64,000 nucleotides of DNA from contig JBNGIS010028758.1 in the NCBI GenBank assembly GCA_049999725.1, positions 147,407 to 211,406 on the forward strand, read 5' to 3'. Shown here piece after piece: positions 48,560 through 60,704 of the stretch. A program made the position numbers and the translations under genes. This DNA comes from Haplomitrium mnioides (lineage: Eukaryota; Marchantiophyta; Haplomitriopsida; Calobryales). The number at the start of each line of letters is the position of its first letter. Position 1 is the stretch's first letter. The notes beneath the pieces are model-generated. The model did not search any database and was not told the origin of the DNA. It saw nothing but the letters and a program-made list of their open reading frames with translations.

Positions 48560-49800
48560 AAAGTAAATGTATTGGAAAAAAAAAACTTTTGAAACATAAT
48601 TGGAGAAGGGAAAACAAGCTTACCAACAATTTCTTGAAGCTTGAGTAGAAAGAAGACATCTTCAATTTCTCTATGTAGATAGGATATTACATCCTTGCCT
48701 CTTCTCAAGAAACACAATAAACCTCAGAACAAAAATATTTCACCATTGCTACAAAAAACTTTATGTCTCTCAAGTTCTTGAGACATTTCTTTGATTGAAA
48801 GCTCTTCAGCTTCCACCCATTTAAAAACCAAACTTTTTATTTTGTGAGGAAGACTATGAAAGGACCTCCACGGTGTCCACTTCATGTCCTCTATTCTAAG
48901 AGATCCTTTGGTCTTTGGCTTTTGGCCCGTCACTTGATTCTTCTCCCCAATTGTAAAAATGCTCTATTGTAACTCCTAGAGCTCTCCACTTTGAAAAGTT
49001 AGCTAGAACTAGTTGTCTTGAGAAGTCACTGTCTTCTCAAGTGTTGACTTTGGCTTGATCTCCAAAATTTCTAGCATAAGTTTTCTATTCAATTTTTGAG
49101 ATGACACCATCCCACTCTCCATGCCAATACTCCATCTTTTAAATTGAAGTCATTTCCAACCTATAGCATTGATTGTAGCCATCATCAATCACAAAGATTT
49201 GGGTTTCTGTTGGTGTGAGCCCCACGTAGATGTAGTAGTTGTAGAGCAAAAGCATCGGATTTTTTGCTCCATATTTTGTAACTGAAAGTTGCTTTGCAGC
49301 AGCATTGTGATTGGCTCATGAAATCTTGTAGCGATACTTGTTGGGGTTTTTGATGTCAAACTTTGACTTATCCTTCAACTCACACTTCAGGTCCACAACC
49401 ACAATAAAAAATGAATTGGCGTACTTGTTTGTGAGCATTCACTACGCTAGAAGCTCAAAAAAATCTTTATTCAACCTCCTAATCAGAAATGACCCCAAGT
49501 TATCCATTCTAGATTTTAGAAGGTTCAAATTCTCCAGCCTAATAGTAATGGTTTTCTCCCGGACTTTGCACTACTAGATTGCACACTCCTTTATTTTATT
49601 TTTGTCCTCGTTTGACAATGTCTAATGATCAACCTGCTCCATTTCTTGAAAAGTCTAGACCCCTTTGTACGCTGTCCTCTTGCTCCGGCTCCGACTAGAC
49701 TTATTTTTCTAAGTTGCTAGAAATAGAAGATGAAAGGGCCGCCGAAGAAAGAGTTGATTGGATAAAAGGATGAGACAAGCTCCTTCTCAACATGCGGTGG
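48560..49800 (-). pseudogene. Methyltransferase gene B, middle exons
   Basis: The minus strand reads continuously with a few stops from about 49640: LSNEDKNKIKECAI, TITIRLENLNLLKSRMDNLG, FLIRRLNKDFFELL, NKYANSFFIVVVDLKCELKD, KFDIKNPNKYRYKIS, TKYGAKNPMLLLYNYYIYVG, then LTPTETQIFVIDDGYNQ. The later block TKGSLRIEDMKWTPWRSFHS and IKEMSQELERHKVF (48933-48740) ends near a donor. The same residues are recognisable in copy A at 25150-25900, which is the evidence that this was coding. No known domain is recognised. The predicted helical, lysine-rich segments could bind DNA or partners, but that is a guess. Confidence 0.6.
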
Positions 49801-49808
49801 GGGCACAT

Positions 49809-51584
49809 TGTCACACCCCTCCCTCCTTTCTTAACACCCAATTGATGTTATTCATAGGAAAGGGAAGGCCGATGCAGATCATAGGGGAGAATTCGAGCTG
49901 GTTTGGGTGAAAACGAGGCTACACTACTTACAATTCTGGTCGAGTTGGTGACAATTTGCTGCACAATAGTGGGGGTAGTGATGTCAGGAGAGATATGGAG
50001 AGAGGAAGATAATTTTGTACGTGCTTAGGGAGGCCAATAGGTTGGGTTCAACGCTTGAGTGGTACTTTCTATTTTGTTGGGAGGTTAAATCAGATAGCTC
50101 TACTTTGTTTGGGTGCTGGAGTAGCTGGCCCCATTGGCATTTCAATGATTTGAAGAGTGATTAGTCTTGGTTGTTTTAAGACAGAGCCTGTAAGAGAGAG
50201 CTGCAAGTCTATTCCTGAGTAATAATTGTATGCACCCCTCTTCATAGGAGATGATATTGAATATCTGTAATTGGATTGCATCAAACGTAGTATTGGTGTG
50301 TACCCAAAATTGTTTGGGTTGTGGTTGCTCTATGTGTATGGTGGAGAAGAATACAGGTCTGTCTTTTGCTTGGTTGGGTTGAGAGGAGTGTGGAAGTACA
50401 AGGTGAAAGTTCAGGTTGCTAAGATCTGAATTTGCTAACGAAGGTTTTAGAGGCGTCTCATTAAAGAGCTCGGTAATTCTTTGTCCCTCTTGCCTCAGCC
50501 TTTGGACTACAGACTTTGGACTCCATCCTTTGGACTTTGGCCTTTGAACTGCGGACTTCGAACCTCATCCTTCGAACTGTAGACTTTGAACTGCAGACCT
50601 TGGACTCCATGCTTCGGATTCCATCCTTTAGACTATGGACTTCGGACTCCGGCCTTTGGACTACAGACTTCGGACCTCAAACTTCGGACTCCATCCTTCG
50701 GACTACGGACTTCGGACTCCATCCTTCGGAAAGTGGACTTTGGACTGCAGACTTTGGATTCCGGCCCTCGGACTGCGGATTCAGACTGCAGACTTTGGAC
50801 TCCAGGCTTCAGACTCCATTCTTAAGACTGCAGACTTCGGACTCCAAGTACTGAGTATTGGATAACTTTCAGAGGGTAGTTCATCCTTATTTCTCCATCA
50901 TTCTCTTTGATTCAAATTGAAATCTGATTGCCTTGAACTCCTATCTCTATCAAGCTATTGCATATCTCAAATGGTTGCAAATTGAGGACTCACTGGTCAA
51001 ACTATTTGCTCCTCCATTCTGCATTGGCTTTTACTCATTTCCTCTGTTCTTGCCCATTTCTGCACCTATGGCTGTGAAATCTGTCCCCCTCATTTTGCCT
51101 TGACAGTAGCCCTCCCATGCAATCTTCCCTAATAGGTTTGAAGTGAATCTTGATCCTCATTTGGATCCCTATGATTTAAGTAGTTTTTTGAGGCTTAACT
51201 TCAACTGACTCCAACATCCTTGATACACATCAAGTTGACTTGATTTTTGTTGCATTGGATGCACCTTACAGCTCTCTTCCCAACCAATCCTAGATTTAGA
51301 CCAGAGGTGCTTAACCCATCATTCAAATTTTCCCTTTACCGCCTAGGGTTTCCTCTGCCCATGTCTTTTTTCTCTCTTCCACATTCTGCCCACTCTGTTT
51401 TCCTTTTTTGCTCCTCAATCCCTCCATCCATGGCCTATGACCTTGATGCTTCCATTCACCCTAAGCCTATTCTGAGTACTTTGATGTCTATCGGTTATCT
51501 ATCTGGCTGAAAATAGAGAATTTGCATGACTACGCACCTATTTTTTTGAAAATTTTGACATAGTACCTTCAAGTCTGACTGACA
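49809..51584 (-). mobile_element. 3' LTR of Gypsy G4 (internal inversion and deletion)
   Basis: Both ends align directly with the 5' LTR (49809-49860 with 57569-57625; 50870-51584 with 59960-60697). The segment of about 630 bp at 49866-50494 is the reverse complement of 57625-58260. About 1.26 kb of the 5' LTR (roughly 58260-59520) has no counterpart here. The polypurine tract AAAAGGGGAGTCA lies just outside, at 51585-51600 on the minus strand. Confidence 0.8.
50500..50860. repeat. Minisatellite inside G4 3' LTR
   Basis: Units of about 13-27 bp built on TTYGGACTNCRGACTTYGGA, repeated about 13-25 times. The same array is at 59530-59960 in the 5' LTR. The period keeps frames open and gives spurious repetitive proteins. 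Confidence 0.8.
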
Positions 51585-51699
51585 TGACTCCCCTTTTAAC
51601 TATGCAGCGTCGCTGTAAACATTTGTCTGGCCTTCAGTTGGTTAACCTTTTCGCTGCATTTCACCGCTATCCCTCTCTACTCTTGAAAGAAATTTACAA

Positions 51700-52545
51700 A
51701 ATACGAGTTATTCACAACCTATCCAACCCCCTTCCTGGTTACCACCTGTACATGTTTGAGAATTCCCCAAGTAGGGAGTCACTATCGCTTCTCTCTCATC
51801 TTCTTCTCTATTCGCATATTTCTTGAGTTGATCATAATGTACCCAATTGGTGGTCCTTTCTCCTTCCAAGGTTTCCAGCTCTGCTGATCCGTTCAAATGT
51901 AGTTTAGTGAGTACGAACGGTTTAGGGTTTAGGGTGTGCAACTTCTCGGGGAAATGTACCACCTTGCTATCATATAACAACACCAAATCCCGTCTTGCAC
52001 ATCCACCGGTTTGAGCCTTTTGTCATGTTGCCTTTTTCTCAGCTCTTGTTGGTGCTCCAACAGTCCTTGGGCCTGCACTTGCCTCTTCTCCAAAGCTTTC
52101 AGTTGATGTACTCTCTTTGTCTTGCTCTGGTCTTCCCCCAACCTCTCTTCAGCTAACACCCTCGCCGTCGGCATGTCAAATTCTACAAGTACTAGAGCGT
52201 GCTGCTCAAAAACCAGAAAGTAGGGGTAGTGGTCTGTCATAGTCTTGTAGGCCAAATTGTAAGCGTGGGTTGCTGTTAGCAACTTCAGATCCCAATCTGC
52301 CTTGTGAGCAACCACTAACTTGCTGAGGATTTTCCCCATTATTCTATTTGCTCTCTCTATCAGCTATTGGCCTTTGGATGATAGGTTGTAGTCCGACGGT
52401 GCTTGATCAAGTACTGGCTAGTTAAATCTTGCACCACCCAGTTTACGAAGTGCGTGCCTTGGTTGCTGACCAACTCCAGTGGTGCTCCAAACCTGCAAAA
52501 AATCTGCTCATATAAGAAGGCTGCAATCGTCCTTACATTATCCTT
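51700..52545 (-). pseudogene. G4 integrase catalytic end and C-terminal tail
   Basis: Minus-strand order: FLYEQIFCRFGAPLELVS then NQGTHFVNWVVQ (the second catalytic Asp, usually SDQGTHF, is Asn), a stop-bearing YHPKANS segment where the catalytic Glu should be, then 52339-51929: MGKILSKLVVAHKADWDLKL, MTDHYPYFLVF, RVLAEERLGEDQSK, RKRQHDKRLKPVDVQDGI. It continues in another frame as LLYDSKVVHFPEKLHT, the Gypsy tail preceding the 3' LTR. Loss of the Asp and the broken Glu region indicate an inactive integrase. Confidence 0.8.
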
Positions 52546-55076
52546 TCAAGTGGCCCTTGCTTCAACCCACTTAATCGTATAGTCTGTAGCCAGTAGGATG
52601 TACCGGTTTCCTTTACGGGTGGAGGGAGCAATCAGCCCAATGAAGTTGATGCCCCACTTCTCAAAAGGCGCCAATGGAATAATTGAGACCAATGGGTGAT
52701 GTTGAGAGGCCGTTGGTTTCCCTGTCCTTTGACAGGAGTCGCATTTCTTCACAAAGAAATACACATCCTTGTGCAAGGTAGGCCACCAATACCCTGCACT
52801 TAGCACCTTCCATACAGTGGTTTCTGTTGCAAAGTGACCCCCCACCTCTTCTCCATGTAGTGCCCTCATCACCACCATAGCTTGATCCTTCTCCAAACAC
52901 CTCCTGATTTTTTTGTCCATCCCTTGCTTATGCAACACTCCCTTTATCATCAAATAAGGCCTCACCTTTTGGAGGAAGACTTCCACTGCCTCCTTGCTGC
53001 TGCCCTTTGGTAACTGAGCGGAAAGGAGGAATTGGATGATGCTAGCATATTCTGTGGGCTTCCCCGCTCTAACATGAAACAGATCCTCATCTGGGAAAGT
53101 GTCATCTACCTCATTTGCGTTGACTAGCCCGTCCACCCTAGAAATAATATCTGCATTGTGGTGCTTCTTCCATGGCTTGATTCGCACCTCAAAATTGAAC
53201 TCTTGAAGGAGAAGTATCCACCTCGCAATTCTTCTTATCAGATTAGGTTTATTAACCATGTACTTAAGGGCATTGTGATCTGTGTAAAATATCACCTTGT
53301 AGTAGAGCAGATAGTGCCTGAATTTCTTCAGCGAGTAGATGATTCCCAAGTCCTCTCGGTTTGTTGCCGAGTAGTTCTTCTCTACGGAGGACAACAATCT
53401 ATTGGCAAAGTAAATGGAATGGTCTCGGCCCTCCTCATCTAGCTGGCTGAGTACTACACCTATGCAGAAACCTGACACATCAATCATGACATGAAACTCC
53501 TTCCCCCAAGTAGGAGGTATGAGCACCGATGCATTTGCGAGTCTCCTCTTCAGCTCATTAAAGTTGGACAACCTTTCTAGTGTGGGCTCAAAGTCGCTGC
53601 CAACCTTCATCATTCCTGTGAGAGGTAGAGCCACTAGTGCGAACTGGGCAATGAATCTCCTGTAATACCCTACGTAGCCTACAAAACCCTGCACCGCCTT
53701 TAGATTAGTTGGGAAAGTTACTCTCATCCAATTGCTCACCTTCTCTTGGTCCACCTCAATTCCCTGACTGGATGCTCTATGGCATAGGAGTATGCCCTCC
53801 TTTACTCCAAAGAAGCATTTCCCGGGGTGCAGCCTCAACCCTATTTCTCAACAACGCTCGAAGGTGAGCCTCACATCCTGCTCATGATCACAAGTTTTCC
53901 CATACACCACAAAGTCATCTATGAAGATCTCCAAAAACTTCCTTAAGCAATCATGGAAAATATTCATCATCATCCTTTGAAATGTCCTTGGCGCGTTACA
54001 CAACCCAAAAGTCATCCTTTTGAAGGCAAACACCCGCCCACTTTGTGGTGAATGCTGTCTTCAATTGGTCCTCCTCTCTGATCCATATCTTATTGTACCT
54101 GGAATACATGTCCATGAAACTATAGACTTCATGCTCTGCCATTAAGTCTAGCATCCCATCTGTGAATGGTAGGGTTTAATGGTCTTTCTTAGTTGCCTCA
54201 TTCAGCTTCCGAAAGTCTTGGCACACTTTGATCTTTTGTTTGCTATCAAGTCTTCTTGGTTACCACCACCATAGGAGACACCCATTCGATGTTCAAGACT
54301 GGGTAAATGAAGCCAACCTCAAATAGCTTGTCTATCTCCTCTTTCACCATCAAAGAGAACTTGGGATTCATTCGATATTGGCACTGCCTCACAGGTACAA
54401 CCGTGGGTTCTAGGTCAATACGATGCTCTCCAAACTCTCTCGAGACTTCTTTCCAGTCTGTGTGGCTCCAAGCAAAGACATCATTGAAGTTTGTTGGGGT
54501 CTGAATCAAGGCTTGCTCCGCGGCTATGGTTAGGCCAAACCCTACTCGAAATGCTCGTCTCTCATGAACAATTACCTCTCGATGTTGCTCTACTCTTACC
54601 ACCCCCAACTCATTCCTCATGTGTGGGTTGTCAACAACTTCTAGAGTGGCCAGCCGCAACCCTCCTTGCACCAAGGCAAGATTAAGGGCAACCACCTCCT
54701 TCTCATGGTTGCTCCCTTCTTGCTGGTGGGGGTGGCTCAACTCCTTGGGGCATGACTCCCCTTTTAGTTTGGGTCCAGTCCTCCCACCATTCACCAAATT
54801 TTCCACTATCTCCTCTACGCCAGATTTTGCTTCCATGCTCCTTGCCAATTCTATCTGGTTGACCATCACTGCACCCCTTCCCAACAGATCTTCTTCTATG
54901 GCTTCGTCAACAACCTGAACCCAATAATGATACTCTGAATCCTTTGCCTCCTCTGTCAACCATTCGCTTTCATACTTAGCTTCGGGTTGCGTCTCCCCTT
55001 GATGTTGCACCAGTCTATAATGCACTATCGTTCTCTCTGGGCCAAAGACTAGTGTCAAGTTCCCCCAATTATGCAT
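52546..55076 (-). pseudogene. G4 reverse transcriptase, RNase H and integrase zinc domain
   Basis: 55076-54246 reads a linker and then RT fingers: QCQYRMNPKFSLMVKEEIDK, FIYPVLNIEWVSPMVVVTKK. A frame break near 54240 follows, with FRKLNEATKKD in another frame. 54033-53848 gives MTFGLCNAPRTFQRMMMNIF and the intact active site IFIDDFVVYGKT. A stop near 53846 precedes a 430-codon open frame (53838-52546): GFVGYVGYYRRFIAQF; RNase H VMIDVSGFCIGVVLSQLDEE, YSLKKFRHYLLYYK, TDHNALKYMV; zinc-binding HFATETTVWKVLSAGYWW with CDSCQRTGK; and ATDYTIKWVEARA with the first integrase aspartate. Only a few lesions separate it from an intact gene. Confidence 0.9.
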
Positions 55077-55079
55077 GAC

Positions 55080-55590
55080 TCTAGCCCCATATAGCCAAGG
55101 TCTCCCAATCAGTATCGGGTAAGGTTATGCTCGTGCTGGTCGCATCACCAAATAATTCAATCGAAACTCCTTGCCACCAATGGTAATAGGCACTTGCAAG
55201 AGGGCGCCCAAGGGCTTGACTCGGGACCCGTCTACCAATCTCATGATCTGAGTGGTAGGTTGGAAGTCTTTGAACCCCAATCTGTGGGCAGTCTCCTCGA
55301 CCATGATATTGACGTCCGCTCCTCCATCCACCAGTACCAGAGATAGTGTACACCCAACGATCTGAATATTGATCTCTAGGGCACTCTTGTCTTCACATAC
55401 CCATCGTAGTTCTGTTGGAACCTCTATCCAAGGTAGCTTTTTTTGCATTTTGGCTCCAATCAGTAGCTCCTTCAATTGTCTTATGTACAATGGGCTATCT
55501 CTAATCAATTGTCCTACAGTGGCCGTGATAGGGCAGTCCCGAACATTAGCTTGAATGTTGTAGGGAGTACGTTTCGGCTCTCCGGCCATG
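55080..55590 (-). CDS. G4 aspartic protease region
   Basis: A 154-codon open frame (55589-55125) reads CPITATVGQLIRDSPLYIRQ, LKELLIGAKMQKKLPWIEVP, then IVGCTLSLVLVDGGADVNIM, MRLVDGSRVKPLGALLQVPI and FRLNYLVMRPARA. The catalytic triplet region is DGGA rather than the usual D[S/T]GA, but the hydrophobic VLVD context and the later LG.L.VPI.I.G pattern fit a retroviral-type protease. The overlap with the following frame suggests one frameshift near 55130 joining it to the RT part. Confidence 0.75.
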
Positions 55591-56099
55591 GATGATACAA
55601 GCTCCCTAAGCTCCTTTTATTCTTCTAGCCCTTGCTGCCTCTTGACCTCCCTCATGGCCTTTTTTGCCGCGTCCTTCTCTTCGGCGGCGTCCACGGCCTC
55701 TAGCTACCTCCTCACCTCCTCTTGCTACTTTGGATAAAACCATTTGGGGTTATCCCGCTAGTAATCCGAATCCCTCAACAATGGTGACCCTTGAACCTTA
55801 GCCTTCTTGGCCTTTTTCCCATTCATGTGCTTGTGCTTCTTTTTGGAATTGGCTCTTAATCTAGTCACCACATGGTAGTAGTCCTCTGAGGTGGGGGTCT
55901 CCCAACCTAGCATTGCAGCTTCCTTCTCTTTAGGTTCTAGCTTCGTAGCCTCAACTCATTCCAAAGCTATCAAGTTTATTACTACTGACAGTGGTAGATT
56001 CACACATGCATTTGAGACTAGCTTTGGCCTCTTGTTGAGGGGACAGTTTGCAATTACATGTCCCTCCTTCTTACACTAAAAGCACAATGCAGTTGGCTG

Positions 56100-57540
56100 C
56101 CCATGATTCTATTTCCTCGGCTTGAGACACTTAGGCGAGATGTATCTAGGCTGGCCACAGTTCCAGCACACCATGATGGTCGTCTTCGGCGGCTTGTTTG
56201 CAGCCCAACCACTCGATTGCCCAGTTGCTATACCTGCATGTCTCCCTAGGAGGGTATGTGGTGCACTGTTGATTTGGTATACAGTTTCAGGTGCCTCCTC
56301 TTGAACATATTCCACTTCTTGACATATGTATTCAAGGGGCTCCTCTCTCACATAGTGAATGTTGGCTTCAATAGGGCGCTTCTGAGGAGAGTGTCCGTGC
56401 TTGTTGCACTTGATGCACCATACTCCCACCCTTCTGGTTGGTAGTGGGCTACCATCTGGTTTGATTCCTACAAGGAGTATGTTCATAGCCTCCATTTTTG
56501 CGCTTAACTCCTCTAGCAGGTCTTTCTCCCTTTTTCTTTTGTTCAGCTCTGGTTCAGGTTCACGGTCTAGACCTCTCTTTGACCTCTTTTTCTTGCTATC
56601 CCTTTGGTAGTGGGATTGTCGGTTCTTCCTTTCCTTGGCTTCCCTCTTCTTCTTTTGCTCCTTCTTCTTCTTCTTTCATCTGGACAACCTGTCATCACTT
56701 GAACTGCTACTGTCTGAGTCAACCTCATTCTCGAAGGTAGATGCAGAGCTCTTCTCTGACTCCTCTGAACTTTCCGAAGAGTCCTCCGACTCATACTTAG
56801 CTCTTGACCTGTTTTGAGAGCTATTGATGGCAACTTTGACGTGGGATTGGGTTGCAGTCAACGCTGCTTCCAGATCTTGGGGGTTAGTTTGCCTCATCTA
56901 TATCCCTATCTCTCGGAGCAGAGCTGCCAGGAACCATGAGGTCAGCATCCCATCTTGAGTTGGTGGGTTCAGCTTCCTTGCCACCTTCTTGAATCTTTGT
57001 AAGAATCTTCTTACCAATTCTTTCTTCTTCATTCTAAGCTGCCCCATCCGGATAAGAGCCTCTATCCCCTCTCTAATCTTTCTGAGTTCTGACACAAATG
57101 CAACCTTCAAGGCCCTCCAATCCCTTTTGATGTTAACTGGTAGGTCTTTGTACCAAGGCTAGGCTTCTCCTTTCAACACCGTTGGTAGGATACCGATCTT
57201 CACATGGCTCTCTCCATTGGCATAAGTAGTGTTCTCAATATCATCCAACCATGCATCGAGGTCTGAGGGTCCTATACTTAAATCTAACACGGAGCCCCGT
57301 AGGGGATACTAGGTTGGCTATCACAGTGGTGGGAGAGGCCAACTCTATGCACAATTCAATGCTCTCTGCCACACCTCGTCTCACCTTTTCCCCTTTTATG
57401 ATCAAGGGACGTGAGGAGCAGGTATAAGCAACCCCTTAATTGTTCACAGATCCCCAAACCTAATGCCTTTACCCTTTTGGTGGCTCTGGCCCGCGCAAGA
57501 TGACTCTCTGGTTCGAGGTTGATCTCAGGTTTCTTCAAAC
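56100..57540 (-). pseudogene. G4 gag with three zinc-knuckle remnants
   Basis: The gag core at 57300-56898 reads WLDDIENTTYANGESHVKI, WYKDLPVNIKRDWRALK, VAFVSELRKIREGIEALI and LVRRFLQRFKKVARKLN. An acidic serine-rich stretch follows (SEDSSESSEESEKSS). 56495-56109 carries knuckles CIKCNKHGHSPQKR (last Cys lost) and CWNCGQPRYISPKC (His replaced by Tyr). A third, CF-CKKEGHVIANC at 56085-56035, has all CCHC residues but an internal stop. Several knuckles in one gag is unusual for plant Gypsy elements, which typically have one. Confidence 0.75.
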
Positions 57541-57568
57541 CTTTGCCCTCATAGTGCCAAAAAACCTA

Positions 57569-60500
57569 TGTCACGCCCTCCCTCCTTTCTTAACACCCAA
57601 TTCATGTTATTTTAGAGGAAAGGGGGACAAAGAATTACCGGGCTCTTTAATGAGACGGCCACAAAACCTTTGTTAGCGAATTCAGATCTTAGCAACTAAA
57701 ACTTTCACCTTGTATTTCCACACTCCTCTCAACCCAACCAAGCAAAAGATAGACTTGTATTCTTCTCTACCATACAAACAGAGCAATCACAACCCAAACG
57801 ATTTTGGGTACACACCAATACTGCGTTTGATGCAATCCAGTTACAGATATTCAATATCACCTCTTATGAAGAGGGGTGCATACAATTATTACTCAGGAAT
57901 GGACTTGTAGCTCTCTCCTACAAGTTGTGTCCTAAAACAACCAAGACTAATCACTCTTCAAATCACTGAAATGCCAACGGGACCAGCTACTCTAGCACCT
58001 AAACAAAGTAGAGCTATCTGATTTAACCTCCCAACAAAATAGAAAGTGCCACTCAAGCATTGAACCCAACCTATTGGCCTCCCTAAGCACGTACAGAACT
58101 ATCTTCCTCTCTCCCTATCTCTCCTGACATCACTCCCCCCCCCCACTATTGTGCAGCAAATTGTCACCAACACTCCAACTCGACCAGAATTGTAAGTAGT
58201 GTAGCCTCGTTTTCACCTTAATGAGCTCAAATTCTCCCTTGTGATCTGCTTGAGCCTTCCTAGCACAATCCCCTATCCATTGAAGTTACAGACAAATTTT
58301 CAGAATTTGTGTTCCAAATATGAACTCTGATTCTGCAAGCACAACAACACCAAAAACATTATCCACTCTTCCTACTCTCTCCCCACTCACACACCCTGTC
58401 TAGATAGTTTTTCAACTTCCATCCCTAGAAGTCCTGAATTTACTTCCGCAGGCTTGCAAGAGGTCTTATTAAACTTCCACCTCTAGAAGACAATCCTCCC
58501 ACCTGCTGGACCACCCACTTCACCCGAGATTTGGCTGGATCTTCCCCACAGTGCACCAACACTAATGTGGCCACTCCTCTCCTTTCTCCACCAAAATATG
58601 ACACCAGCAGCACTCTCCTAATGCTTATGGGACTGATCATCTGCAAAAATCAAAGCCAAGATGACATCAGGATCCCCCCTTGGCTACCCCTCACAAAATA
58701 CAAACTGAAAGAGTTCTCCTCTCTTCCAAGTATTGGTCCACCTCCAAATGTTGGTCTGCCTTCAAGGATGAGTCCACCTGAGTAGTTTGAGCCTCTTGCT
58801 CAGCGATTTCCAACACCTCCTCAGTCCACCTCCACCATGTGATGGTCCTCCTACACAAGTACACCCACTTTACCTAAGGTCTCACCAAAACTCCGTCCTC
58901 CGTATCCCGCTGCCCTCTCTACACAAAACAATCAGCCCTTGTAGCTTCCAAGTGAGGTAGTCTATACCATGTGCTTGTTTCCCCCCAGCCTCGACATTTC
59001 ATCACGACCCTTCCTTTAAGGTCATTGTTTCCCTTATTTGACGGCCGAGGGGTGTACCTTGCCTTTTCACATAGCCTGCGAGGGGGTTTTTCCAAAATCA
59101 GAGTTTGAAATGGGTGCCAATAGCTGGGTTTTGTCATGCTTTTTCTAACAAGACTAATTTCATACCAATCTGATATCTGTAGCTCTAGCAATTGGCATTT
59201 GAAGGGACATACCTTTTCCTTTGCCTTTCCTTTTTTTCAGTGTGATAGTCATTTGCGACATGTGCCCTAGCTCCTTCACAGACGGCGATGGCACCGCTGA
59301 CAGCCCCGATCTCGAATTTCCGACTTTAGAAATGTGGCACTTCGAAGGAATACGCAGAATTCTTCTGACTTGCCAGTTTGCGGGATCCTTCGGACTTCGG
59401 ACATCGGAACTGTTGGTCAAACGTGGCAGTCCAACTTCCTGATAGAAAACAACGTTGGACGGCGCAACTTCAAAAACGTGGCACTTTAGAGGAGTCTGGG
59501 GAATCCTTCGAACATCGAAAATATGGCACTTCAAACTTTAGACTCTCGCCTTTGGACTACGGACTTTGTATTCCATGCTTAAGACGATGAACTTCGGACA
59601 ACAGACTTTGGACTCTGGTCTTTGGACTGCAGACTTCAGACTCCATCCTTTGGACTCCGGCCTTCGAACTGCGGACTTTAGACTTCATCCTTCAAACTGT
59701 GGACTTCGGACTGTAGACCTCGGACTCCAGGCTTCGGACTTCATCCTTTTGGACTGCGGACTTTAGACTCTGGCCTTCGGACTTTGGACCTCAGACTTTG
59801 GACTGCAGACTTTGGACTCTAGGCTTTGGACTTCATCTTTCGGATTGCGGACTTTAGACTCTGGCCTTCGGACTTTGGACCTCATCCTTCAGACTGCAGA
59901 CTTTGGACTCCAGGCTTCGGACTCCATCCTTCGGATTGCGGACTTCGAACTCCAAGTATTGAGCATTGGATAATTTCCATAGGGTAGTTCATCCTTATTT
60001 CTCCATCATTCTCCTTGATTCAAATTGCAATTCAATTGCCTTGAGATCCTCTCTCTATCAAGCTATTGCATGCCTCAAATGGTTACGAATTGAGGACTGA
60101 GTGGTCAAATTGTTTGCTCCTCAAATCGTTTTGCATCGACTTTTACTCATTTTCTCTATTCTTGCCCATTTCTGCACCTATGGCCGTGAAATCTATCCCC
60201 CTTGTTTTGCCTTGACAGCAGCTCTCCCATGCAATCTTCCCTAATAAGTTTGAAGTGAATCTTGATCCTCGCTTGGATCCCTATGATTTAAGCAATTTTT
60301 TGAGGTTGAACTTCAATCGACTCCAATATCCTTGATACACATCAAGTTGACTTGATTTGTGTTGCATGGGATGTGCCTTACAGCTCTCTTCCCAACAAGC
60401 CCTAGATCAATACTAGAGGTTCTCAACCCATCATTCAATTTTTCCCTTTACTGCCTAGGGTTTCCTCTGCCTCTGTCTTTTTTCTCTCTTCCACATTCTG

Positions 60501-60697
60501 CCCCACTTTGTTTTCCTTTTTTGCTCCTCAATCCCTCCATCCATGGCTTATGACCTTCATGCTTCCATTTGCCTTGAGCCTATTCCGAGTACTTTGACAT
60601 CCATTGGTTATCTATCTAGCTGAAAATAGAGAATTTGCATGAATACGCACCTAACTTTTTGAAAATTTTGATGTAGTACCTTCAAGTCTGGCTGACA
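57569..60697 (-). mobile_element. 5' LTR of Gypsy G4
   Basis: 3129 bp, minus-strand start TGTCAGCCAGACTTG and end GAGGGCGTGACA. It is followed on the minus strand by TAGGTTTTTTGGCACTATG, the likely primer-binding region. It holds the GGACTTCGGACT minisatellite (59530-59960). No protein-coding signal is recognised inside it. Confidence 0.85.
59530..59960. repeat. Minisatellite inside G4 5' LTR
   Basis: Same units as at 50500-50860 (TTYGGACTNCRGACTTYGGA). This array is slightly longer than the one in the other LTR, showing copy-number change since insertion. Confidence 0.8.
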
Positions 60698-60704
60698 CCT
60701 ATTT

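Larger units (their letters stand above)
49809..60697 (-). mobile_element. Gypsy element G4, nearly complete, minus strand
   Basis: A 10.9-kb LTR element whose LTR ends are TGTCAG and GTGACA on the minus strand. The 5' LTR is 57569-60697 and the 3' LTR is 49809-51584 (rearranged). Coding order gag, protease, RT, RNase H, integrase is standard Ty3/Gypsy. Flanks CACAT (left) and CCTAT (right) could be a decayed target duplication. It sits inside methyltransferase gene B: sequences to its left and right join to match the uninterrupted element A around 26110-26165. It has fewer breaks than the other elements and is therefore probably the youngest coding element here. Confidence 0.88.

Noticed and set aside
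50516-50865. Three overlapping repetitive open frames rich in DFGL and TPS-type words
   Set aside because: They come from the GGACTTCGGACT minisatellite inside an LTR; all three frames are open because of the period.
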